DNA from: Yoonia sp.
Lineage (GTDB): Bacteria > Pseudomonadota > Alphaproteobacteria > Rhodobacterales > Rhodobacteraceae
Direction of reading: 5' to 3'
Assembly: GCA_020627605.1 (NCBI GenBank)
Contig: JAHDGO010000066.1
Location: 3,034 to 9,027, forward strand
Length of the DNA stretch: 5,994 nucleotides
The position numbers were made by a program, and so were the translations under genes. The notes under the pieces are model-generated. The model ran no database searches. It was given only the letters and a program-made list of their open reading frames with translations, and was not told where the DNA came from. Below are positions 1-5,633 of this stretch, piece after piece (positions within the stretch are counted from its first letter, which is position 1; each line of letters begins with the position of its first letter).

Positions 1-66
1 CCCAGTTGTTCTCTCAGGCCGGTATCTCCGGGCTTTTGTATTTGCCGAAGACGAATCACAACGGCT

Positions 67-82
67 TTGCATACGTGTGCAA
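67..82. promoter_or_regulatory. Predicted LacI-family operator, distal copy
   Basis: The sequence TTGCATACGTGTGCAA is a near-perfect 16-base palindrome centred on a CG step, symmetric at 14 of 16 positions. This is the usual design of LacI-family operators (two inverted half-sites meeting at a central CpG). Its left half-site, TTGCATAC, recurs as the right half (inverted) of the site at 191-206. The likely binder is the LacI-family protein at 4614-5633 of the same operon. That pairing is inferred from proximity and motif form, not shown by the sequence. Confidence 0.7.
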
Positions 83-190
83 TTTAACCTGCAAAAACTC
101 TCACCACGCAAGTCTTTTGCTGGCCAGATGACAAAATAAATGCCCTTCTTGGATTTACTCTTGCCACAATAAAGGAATCAGGCGAGTGTT

Positions 191-206
191 TTGCAATCGT
201 ATGCAA
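191..206. promoter_or_regulatory. Predicted LacI-family operator, proximal copy
   Basis: The sequence TTGCAATCGTATGCAA repeats the pattern of the distal site: outer TTGCA/TGCAA arms and a central CG, symmetric at 12 of 16 positions. It lies just upstream of the ATG at 218 and its last two bases overlap the AAGGGG ribosome binding site. A bound repressor here would lie downstream of, or over, any promoter in the leader and could block initiation or early elongation. Its centre is 124 bp from that of the distal site, about 12 helical turns, which would allow binding on one DNA face and looping. The looping is inference. Confidence 0.72.
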
Positions 207-210
207 GGGG
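205..210 (+). promoter_or_regulatory. Ribosome binding site that fixes the ABC ATPase start
   Basis: AAGGGG ends 7 bases before the ATG at 218, a normal Shine-Dalgarno distance. It decides the start: the in-frame TTG at 191 is itself the first three bases of the operator palindrome and has no well-spaced site upstream (the AAAGGA at 171-176 is 14 bases away). Confidence 0.7.
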
Positions 211-217
211 CAGCACC

Positions 218-1264
218 ATGGCCGAAATTCAGCTTCGTAATGTTTCAAAGCGTTGGGGGTCCTTTGTGGGCGTTGAAAGCTTTGACCTCACCATCGCAGA
301 TCAAGAGTTTTTGGTCCTCCTCGGGCCGTCGGGTTGCGGCAAGACCACGACAATGCGGATGATCGCCGGGCTTGAAGACGTCAGTGATGGCGACATTCTG
401 GTCGATGGCAAGCGGATCAATGATCTGGAACCCAAAGATCGCGACGTGGCGATGGTTTTTCAAAGTTACGCGCTCTACCCCAACCTCAATGTCTACGACA
501 ATATCCGCTTTCCGCTGAAGGTGCGCGGCGTGCCGCAGTCCGAACATGACGAACGGGTCATGCGCGCCTCGGCGATGGTTGAACTGGATGACTTCCTGCA
601 CCGCAAACCGGCGGAACTGTCAGGTGGTCAGCGTCAGCGCGTGGCCCTCGCCCGTGCGATTGTGCGCGAACCCAATGTCTTCCTGATGGACGAGCCGCTG
701 TCGAACCTTGATGCAAAACTGCGGGTGTCCACACGGGCGCAGATCAAGAACCTAAGCCATGAATTGAAGGTCACGACAATCTATGTGACCCACGACCAGA
801 TCGAAGCCATGACACTGGCCGACCGCGTTGTCGTGATGAGCAAGGGCGTGGTCCAGCAGGTCGGCACACCCACCGACATCTATGACACGCCGGCAAACGT
901 CTTTGTGGCAGGCTTTATCGGGTCGCCAGCGATGAACCTGATTGAGGGCACATTGAAAGACGGTACGTTTTCCGCCCCCAACATGCAGATCACTGGCCTC
1001 TCCGGTCCCGACGGCGCTGTCACGCTGGGCTACCGCGCAGAAGACGCCATTCCGATGGCCGAGGACGCCCATGATATCGCGGCGCCCATCTATTCGCTGG
1101 AGCTTCTGGGCGATGCGACAATGGTCACCGTCAAGGTTGGTGGCACACTGGTGTCCGTGAAGGCGCCCAAGGACTTCCGGGCCGAGATCGGTGACCACTT
1201 CGCCGCTGCGATCCCCAGCTCCATTTGCCATTTGTTCGACACAGCTTCGGGAAAAAGGCTCTGA
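218..1264 (+). CDS. ABC importer ATP-binding protein, MalK/UgpC type (carbohydrate/polyol uptake)
   Basis: This cytoplasmic ATPase subunit, 348 residues from the ATG at 218, would power a binding-protein-dependent importer. All nucleotide-binding motifs are intact: Walker A GPSGCGKTT (36-44), Q-loop Gln82 in FQSYALYP, signature LSGGQ (134-138), Walker B VFLMDEP (154-160) with catalytic Glu159, D-loop SNLDAKLR (162-169) and switch His192. After GFIGSPAMNLIEG (about 232-244) comes a C-terminal regulatory (TOBE/OB-like) domain, as in MalK, UgpC and other CUT1-family sugar and polyol ATPases. The length is normal to slightly short for the family. It is the first gene of the operon, right behind the proximal operator. 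No permease or substrate-binding protein lies in this window, so the partners must be downstream of base 5994 or elsewhere; the ATPase may even be shared. The substrate cannot be read from the ATPase. An exact symbol is not justified. Confidence 0.93.
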   Translation: MAEIQLRNVSKRWGSFVGVESFDLTIADQEFLVLLGPSGCGKTTTMRMIAGLEDVSDGDILVDGKRINDLEPKDRDVAMVFQSYALYPNLNVYDNIRFPLKVRGVPQSEHDERVMRASAMVELDDFLHRKPAELSGGQRQRVALARAIVREPNVFLMDEPLSNLDAKLRVSTRAQIKNLSHELKVTTIYVTHDQIEAMTLADRVVVMSKGVVQQVGTPTDIYDTPANVFVAGFIGSPAMNLIEGTLKDGTFSAPNMQITGLSGPDGAVTLGYRAEDAIPMAEDAHDIAAPIYSLELLGDATMVTVKVGGTLVSVKAPKDFRAEIGDHFAAAIPSSICHLFDTASGKRL

Positions 1265-1268
1265 GGCG

Positions 1269-1478
1269 ATGGGGCAAACGCGCTACGATTTCATCGTGAT
1301 CGGCGCAGGCCCTGCCGGATGCGCGGCCGCTGCGCCGAGGGCATGGCAGGCAGGCCACATCGGTGGCCGCCGCGATACCCCCCTCGTGATGCCAGCCATC
1401 ACATCTGCACACACCAACGCCCCGGCCAAGATGATCGGCCACCGCGCCGGGGCCATCATCGCCGCTGATGCGGCCTGA
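1269..1478 (+). pseudogene. Internally deleted GMC-family FAD-dependent alcohol dehydrogenase remnant
   Basis: From the ATG at 1269 this frame encodes 69 residues. The start is an FAD-binding Rossmann motif, YDFIVIGAGPAGCAAAA (6-22), which is the N-terminus of GMC oxidoreductases (choline, glucose and other alcohol dehydrogenases). Within about 20 residues it passes to DTPLVMPAITSAHTNAPAKMIG, the hallmark of the extreme C-terminus of the same family (compare the DxSxMPxIxSxNTNAP pattern), and stops at the normal distance after it. GMC enzymes are usually 500-600 residues, so roughly 450-500 residues, including most of the FAD and substrate domains and the catalytic His, are missing. Both ends are in one frame, so a short peptide could be made, with AAAAAGG (1252-1258) as a possible ribosome site, but it cannot be a working enzyme. 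It sits 4 bases after the ABC gene and 21 before the HpsN-like gene, so the intact ancestor was an operon member. A small functional protein is possible but unlikely. Confidence 0.8.
1353..1368. repeat. Short inverted repeat inside the GMC remnant
   Basis: GGCCAC (1353-1358) and GTGGCC (1363-1368) form a perfect 6-bp stem with an ATCG loop. It lies where the N-terminal part of the GMC remnant gives way to the C-terminal part, so it is close to the probable deletion junction. A GC-rich 6-bp stem can arise by chance. There is no following T-run, so it is not a terminator. Confidence 0.35.
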
Positions 1479-1486
1479 TCAATTTC

Positions 1487-1492
1487 GAAGGA
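1487..1492 (+). promoter_or_regulatory. Strong ribosome binding site of the HpsN-like gene
   Basis: GAAGGA ends 7 bases before the ATG at 1500. It lies in the 21-base gap after the GMC remnant, so translation of the HpsN-like gene does not depend on the broken gene ahead of it. Confidence 0.75.
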
Positions 1493-1499
1493 TAGTCCA

Positions 1500-2828
1500 A
1501 TGGCAATCACGCATCTGAAATCAAGCAAGCCCGAAACCGAGCGCAAGGAAGACGACGCCAAGGTGCGCAAGACGGTCGAGGATACCCTGAACGACATCGA
1601 AACGCGCGGCGACGCCGCCGTCCGCGACCTGTCGCAGAAATTCGATGGCTATGCGCCCGACAGCTTTCGTCTGACCATGTCAGAGATTGAGGCCGCGATG
1701 CAGAAGGTCTCAACCCGCGACATGGAAGACATCCGGTTCGCGCAGGACCAGATCCGCCGCTTTGCCGAGGCCCAGCGCGCGTCGATGACGGATATTGAGG
1801 TGGAAACCCTGCCCGGCGTGATCCTTGGCCACCGCAATATTCCGGTGCAATCTGTTGGCTGCTACGTGCCCGGCGGCAAGTTTCCCATGGTCGCCTCTGC
1901 CCATATGTCGGTGCTGACGGCCACGGTTGCCGGTGTGCCGCGCATCGTCGCCTCTGCCCCGCCGCAAAAGGGTGAACCGCACCCTGCCATCGTTGCTGCG
2001 ATGCATCTGGGTGGCGCGCATGAAATCCTGTGCCTTGGTGGCATTCAGGCCGTGGGCGCCATGGCGATCGGGACCGAAACGATTGACCCTGTGCATATGC
2101 TCGTCGGCCCAGGCAACGCCTTTGTCGCCGAGGCCAAGCGCCAGCTTTACGGCCGCGTCGGCATCGACCTCTTCGCCGGGCCGACCGAGACCATGGTCAT
2201 CGCCGACGACAGCGTTGATGCGGAAATGTGCGCGACCGACCTTCTGGGGCAGGCTGAGCATGGCTACAACTCCCCCGCCTGTCTGATCACCAACAGCCGC
2301 AAACTGGCTGACGCGACGCTGGCAGAGATTGACCGCATCCTCGGCATCCTGCCAACGGCAGAAACCGCGCGCACCTCTTGGGAAGACTACGGCGATGTCA
2401 TCCTGTGTGACAGCTATGAGGAAATGCTGCAGGTCAGCAACGACATGGCCTACGAACACGTGCAGATCATGACCGACCGCGATGACTGGTTCCTTGAAAA
2501 TATGCACAGCTATGGCGCGCTGTTCCTCGGGCCGCGCACCAATGTGGCCAATGGTGACAAGGTCATCGGCACCAACCACACCCTGCCCACCAAGAAGGCT
2601 GGCCGCTATACCGGTGGCCTTTGGGTCGGCAAGTTCCTGAAAACTCACAGCTATCAGAAAGTCACCAGTGACGAGGCGGCGGCGATGGTCGGCGAATACG
2701 GCTCGCGCCTGTGCATGCTGGAAGGGTTTGTCGGCCATGCCGAACAATGCAACCTGCGGGTCCGTCGCTACGGCGGGCGCAACGTGCCTTACGGCACGGC
2801 CGCACAGCCATTGGATGCAGCAGAATAA
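1500..2828 (+). CDS. hpsN: HpsN-like NAD-dependent dehydrogenase (histidinol dehydrogenase superfamily; sulfopropanediol 3-dehydrogenase type)
   Basis: This 442-residue protein belongs to the histidinol dehydrogenase (HisD) superfamily: zinc enzymes that oxidise a primary alcohol through the aldehyde to a carboxylate using two NAD+. The equivalents of the HisD metal ligands are present: Gln251 and His254 (GQAEHG), Asp353 ([10 protein letters not shown]) and His413 ([12 protein letters not shown]). So are the catalytic pair Glu319-His320 (AYEHVQ) and His360. The core [18 protein letters not shown] (201-218) and FAGPTE (225-230) is intact. The segment [19 protein letters not shown] (364-382) differs from the corresponding part of biosynthetic HisD and matches, from memory, HpsN, which converts (R)-2,3-dihydroxypropane-1-sulfonate to (R)-sulfolactate. 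There are no histidine genes nearby; transport, dehydrogenase and LacI neighbours also argue for catabolism. Genomes often label such proteins hisD. Enzyme class is confident; the DHPS substrate is not proven, since no sulfolactate gene is visible. The next gene starts immediately after its TAA. Confidence 0.88.
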   Translation: MAITHLKSSKPETERKEDDAKVRKTVEDTLNDIETRGDAAVRDLSQKFDGYAPDSFRLTMSEIEAAMQKVSTRDMEDIRFAQDQIRRFAEAQRASMTDIEVETLPGVILGHRNIPVQSVGCYVPGGKFPMVASAHMSVLTATVAGVPRIVASAPPQKGEPHPAIVAAMHLGGAHEILCLGGIQAVGAMAIGTETIDPVHMLVGPGNAFVAEAKRQLYGRVGIDLFAGPTETMVIADDSVDAEMCATDLLGQAEHGYNSPACLITNSRKLADATLAEIDRILGILPTAETARTSWEDYGDVILCDSYEEMLQVSNDMAYEHVQIMTDRDDWFLENMHSYGALFLGPRTNVANGDKVIGTNHTLPTKKAGRYTGGLWVGKFLKTHSYQKVTSDEAAAMVGEYGSRLCMLEGFVGHAEQCNLRVRRYGGRNVPYGTAAQPLDAAE

Positions 2829-3856
2829 ATGTCACCTGACGCGCTGAAATCTCTCTTCGCCGACTACCGCAGGGCCACTGCGTCTTACGACGGTGCGACT
2901 GTGCGTGCGGCGGCGGACACGCTTTTCGCGCCGGATGCAGTTGTCCACATGTGCCACCCATTTGGTGATGTCGGTGATCTGGTGACGGATTGCCTTGCGC
3001 CCTTGCACGACGCCATGCCCGATCTTGAACGGCGCGACATGATCGTGCTGGCAGGTACGACACCTGAAGGCACCGATTGGGTGGGTTGCATGGGCAACTA
3101 CATGGGCACGTTCACTGGCCCGTTTCTGGATATCCCGCCCACCGGACATCTTGCGCATATGCGCTATCACGAGTTTTTCCGCGTCGCGGACGGCAAGGTG
3201 GTCGAAGTGCAGGCGATCTGGGACATTCCAGAGCTGATGATGCAAGCAGGCGCATGGCCCATGGCCCCGCAACTGGGCAAGTTCATGACGACGCCAGCAC
3301 CAATGACCTGCGACGGCCTGACCGTCAGCGGTGATGGGCAGGCGACACAGGACCACGTGATCGCCATGCTGACCGACCTTTGCAGATACCCGGCTGATCC
3401 TGACCCGGCAGTGATGAAACTGCACAGCTACTGGCACCCACAGATGAACTGGTACGGGCCTGCGGGCATTGGCACCAACCGGGGCATTGCAGGATTTCGC
3501 AACTGGCATCAGGGGCCATTCCTGCGATGCCCGACCGCAAGCTTGACGCCATGGGCAACCTGATGTCGCATTGGATCGCCCAAGGGGAATATGTGGCCGA
3601 AACCGGCTGGCCCAATATGCGGCTGACCCTGTCGGATGACGGCTGGATGGGCATTGCCCCCGCCGGGCGCGAGGTGACGCTGCGCAGTCTCGATTTCTGG
3701 CGCATGGAAGACGGGCTGATCCGGGAAAACTGGGTGCTGGTCGATCTTATGAACGCCTACGATCAGCTGGGTGTCGATGTGCTGGCCCGTATGCGCGAAT
3801 TCAACAAGGCACGGGTGCCCGGTCGTGTCCCGCCGCTGGACTGGAATAACGCATGA
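2829..3856 (+). pseudogene. Tandem two-domain NTF2/SnoaL-like protein, interrupted by a frameshift near 3525
   Basis: The frame starting at the ATG at 2829 (directly after the HpsN TAA) encodes an NTF2-fold domain of about 150 residues, recognisable by HPFGDVGD (43-50), WVGCMGNYMGTFTGPF (84-99) and the typical FRVADGKVVEVQAIWDIPELMMQ (117-139). A second copy begins at about 175 (LHSYWHPQMNWYGPAGIGTNRGIAGFRNWHQGPFL) but the frame then stops at 3561-3563 with non-homologous residues. The missing continuation, AMPDRKLDAMGNLMSHW through LDFWRMEDGLIRENWVLVDLMNAYDQLG, is in the frame one base earlier and ends at 3854-3856. Together they would make an uninterrupted protein of about 342-343 residues. 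The break is best explained by loss of 1 or 4 bases around 3522-3527, or a sequencing error. SnoaL-like proteins include polyketide cyclases, hydrolases and isomerases, so the fold does not give a reaction. A related gene starts at 5630. I do not know its function. Confidence 0.82.
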
Positions 3857-4614
3857 CCCTGCCCCGCACCCCTTCCTTCCGCCTTGATGGCAAAACGGCA
3901 CTGGTGACCGGTGCGTCCTCTGGCATCGGGCTTGGGGCCGCTGTCGCCCTGGCAGAGGCCGGCGCCCATGTCGTCTGCGCAGCGCGGGGTGCAGACCGTC
4001 TGAACGAGGCTGTTGCCGAGATCAGCGCCGCAGGGTTCAGCGCCGCCGCGCAACCGCTGGACGTAACCGATCTGGGCGCGGTGAAAGCACTCTGCGCGGA
4101 CGGCAATTTCGACGTCATCGTCAATGCCGCGGGATTTGCCAAACATTCCGCCGCGCTGGACACGCAGCCCGATGACTATGACGCGGTCATGGGGATCAAC
4201 CTGCGCGCGGCCTATTTTTTGTCAACGGCAGCGGCGCAAGCGATGGTCGATGCAGGCAAAGGCGGCGCGATCATCCATATCTCATCCCAGATGGCCCATG
4301 TCGGCGGGATCGACCGGGCCGTCTACTGCGCCAGCAAGCACGGGCTGGACGGCATGATCAAATCCATGGCGATCGAATGGGGCCCAAGCCAGATCAGGAT
4401 CAACGCGATCTGCCCCACATTCATCCGCACCCCGCTGACCGAACAGACGTTTTCCAATCCAGAGCGGGTGCAATGGATTGAAAGCAAGATCAAACTTGGC
4501 CGCATTGGTGAGGTCGCTGACATCATGGGCGCGGTACAGTTTCTGGCCACGGATGCATCGGCGCTGGTCACCGGCACATCACTTTTGGTGGATGGGGGTT
4601 GGACAGCAGGCTAA
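3853..4614 (+). CDS. Classical short-chain dehydrogenase/reductase (SDR)
   Basis: This 253-residue cytoplasmic NAD(P)-dependent oxidoreductase has the normal length of the classical SDR family. It has the cofactor motif TGASSGIG (19-26), NAAG (91-94), and the full catalytic tetrad Asn116 (GINLRAAYF), Ser145 (IHISS), Tyr158 and Lys162 (YCASK). The C-terminus, GTSLLVDGGWTAG, is typical. After the second strand there is Arg45 (CAARG) rather than an Asp, which leans towards NADP(H), though many family members break this rule. Its ATG overlaps the stop of the NTF2-like gene as ATGA, so it is probably translationally coupled, with only a weak GGA upstream. If the frameshift upstream is real, ribosomes in the first frame stop about 290 bases earlier and expression may fall. 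In DHPS pathways an SDR accompanies HpsN in interconverting DHPS enantiomers; a similar role here is only a guess. Substrate unknown. Confidence 0.92.
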   Translation: MTLPRTPSFRLDGKTALVTGASSGIGLGAAVALAEAGAHVVCAARGADRLNEAVAEISAAGFSAAAQPLDVTDLGAVKALCADGNFDVIVNAAGFAKHSAALDTQPDDYDAVMGINLRAAYFLSTAAAQAMVDAGKGGAIIHISSQMAHVGGIDRAVYCASKHGLDGMIKSMAIEWGPSQIRINAICPTFIRTPLTEQTFSNPERVQWIESKIKLGRIGEVADIMGAVQFLATDASALVTGTSLLVDGGWTAG

Positions 4615-5633
4615 TGGTCACCGCAAAGGCAACATCGCTTGACGTGGCCCGGCTTGCCGGGGTCAGCCAATCGGCGGTTAGCCGGGTGTTTTCCGGTGCC
4701 TCTGCCTCTGAAAAGACCATTGCCAAGGTGCGGGCGGCCGCAGACAGGCTGGGCTACAGACCCAATGCCATGGCACGTGCGATGAAATCAGGCGAAAGCC
4801 GGATCATCGGGTTGCTGGTCGCCTATCTCGAAAACCACTTTTACCCTGTTGCGCTGGAAAAACTGTCGAATGAGTTGCAGGCGCGCGGCTATCACATTCT
4901 GATCTTCATGGTGCCAAACAATGCCGAAGACATCGACGGGATCGTCGAGGAATTGATGGATTATCAGGTGGACGGGATTATCACCGCCTCTGTCTCCATG
5001 TCCTCCAACCTGACCGACCGCTGCGCCGCATCCGGCATCCCGGTTGTGATGTTCAACCGCGCGCAGGATGGCACTGGCCTGTCCTCGGTCACATCTGCCA
5101 ACGTCGAAGGCGGGCGCAAGGTGGCAGAGTTTCTGGTCGCGGGCGGGCACCAGCGCATTGCGCATATTGCAGGCTGGGAAGGGTCATCAACCGGGCGCGA
5201 CAGGGCCCTGGGGTTCCGGTTGGGGCTGGCCGATGCAGGCGTACCGCTTCTGGCGGAAATCGACGGGATGTATGCCCGCGAACACGCGGCCGAGGCGACC
5301 CGCACTTTGATGGCACGCCCTGATCCGCCAGACGCGATCTTTGTGGGCAATGATCACATGGCATTTGCGGTGCTGGATGTGCTGCGACACGAGTTGGGCT
5401 ACAAGGTGCCCGGCGATGTCAGCGTGGTGGGCTATGACGATGTGCCGCTGGCCGCATGGGCCGCATATGACCTGACCACCCTGCGCCAGCCCGTCAAACG
5501 CATGGTCGATGCGACGGTCGAAACAATGCTGGGCCAGATCGAGGATCCCGCCCGCCCCGCACAGAAAACAGAAATCTCCGGGCCGCTTATCATGCGCGGT
5601 TCGGCCCGTATTCCCAAAGGATGGACACAATGA
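4614..5633 (+). CDS. LacI-family transcriptional regulator, probable repressor of this operon
   Basis: This 339-residue protein has the standard LacI layout and length. An N-terminal helix-turn-helix spans about 8-27 (SLDVARLAGVSQSAVSRVFS), with recognition-helix residues Gln19, Ser20 and Arg24 at the positions of LacI Tyr17, Gln18 and Arg22. The hinge helix is RPNAMARAMKSG (49-60). A periplasmic-binding-protein-like effector domain follows from about 63, including IIGLLVAYLENHFYP, VDGIITASV, IPVVMFNRA, the AIFVGNDHMAFAVLDVL segment (241-257) and VSVVGYDDVPLAAW. I start it at the ATG at 4614, which shares one base with the SDR stop (TAATG); the in-frame TTG at 4599 would add only MDSRL before it. 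It lies inside the operon and would therefore be co-transcribed with its targets. The likely binding sites are the palindromes at 67-82 and 191-206. The inducer is probably the substrate or an intermediate; identity unknown. Confidence 0.93.
   Translation: MVTAKATSLDVARLAGVSQSAVSRVFSGASASEKTIAKVRAAADRLGYRPNAMARAMKSGESRIIGLLVAYLENHFYPVALEKLSNELQARGYHILIFMVPNNAEDIDGIVEELMDYQVDGIITASVSMSSNLTDRCAASGIPVVMFNRAQDGTGLSSVTSANVEGGRKVAEFLVAGGHQRIAHIAGWEGSSTGRDRALGFRLGLADAGVPLLAEIDGMYAREHAAEATRTLMARPDPPDAIFVGNDHMAFAVLDVLRHELGYKVPGDVSVVGYDDVPLAAWAAYDLTTLRQPVKRMVDATVETMLGQIEDPARPAQKTEISGPLIMRGSARIPKGWTQ
5616..5621 (+). promoter_or_regulatory. Ribosome binding site of the second NTF2-like gene
   Basis: AAAGGA lies inside the end of the regulator gene and ends 8 bases before the ATG at 5630. 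It fixes that start and shows the gene has its own good ribosome site besides the ATGA overlap with the LacI-family stop codon. Confidence 0.7.

Larger units (their letters stand above)
1..217. other. Non-coding leader upstream of the operon
   Basis: This stretch is visibly more AT-rich than the rest of the window. It is open in short runs in several frames (for example about 45 codons from base 2 to the TAA at 137-139), but none has a plausible start, ribosome binding site or recognisable protein, so I call no gene. It contains two LacI-type palindromes, annotated separately, and the ribosome binding site of the first gene. The operon promoter is probably between the palindromes, where AT-rich stretches occur at 131-141 and 166-173, but I see no -35/-10 pair with good spacing and do not place one. 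Any upstream gene lies outside the window. Confidence 0.6.

Noticed and set aside
19..37. Terminator of an upstream gene (CCGG/CCGG stem followed by TTTT)
   Set aside because: The stem is only 4 bp with a 5-base loop and a four-T tail, too weak to call.
1..72. Divergent minus-strand gene starting at 72 within the distal operator
   Set aside because: The frame is open to the window edge but only 24 codons can be seen, with no ribosome site close enough and no recognisable sequence.
191..217. Start of the ABC ATPase at the TTG at 191, adding nine residues
   Set aside because: The TTG is part of the operator palindrome and lacks a well-placed ribosome site; the ATG at 218 has AAGGGG 7 bases upstream and begins exactly where family members begin.
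1710..2747. Long minus-strand open frame of 345 codons
   Set aside because: It mirrors the HpsN-like gene, is rich in His/Arg/Asp runs typical of antisense frames in GC-rich DNA, and resembles no protein I know.
1500..2828. Biosynthetic histidinol dehydrogenase (hisD)
   Set aside because: No histidine genes are near, the neighbours are catabolic, and the segment after TNHTLPT ([15 protein letters not shown]) is HpsN-like rather than HisD-like.
3527..3540. Programmed ribosomal frameshift in the NTF2-like gene
   Set aside because: I see no slippery heptamer or clear stimulatory hairpin at the joint; a small deletion restores the frame without any such assumption.
3527..3856. Independent small gene starting at the ATG at 3527
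   Set aside because: The protein is the direct continuation of the second NTF2 domain in the other frame, and the only AGGGG upstream is 11 bases away; a frameshift is the simpler reading.
4599..4613. Start of the LacI-family gene at the TTG at 4599
   Set aside because: The ATG at 4614 gives the usual short lead to the helix-turn-helix and a TAATG overlap; the TTG would lie deeper in the SDR gene with no benefit.
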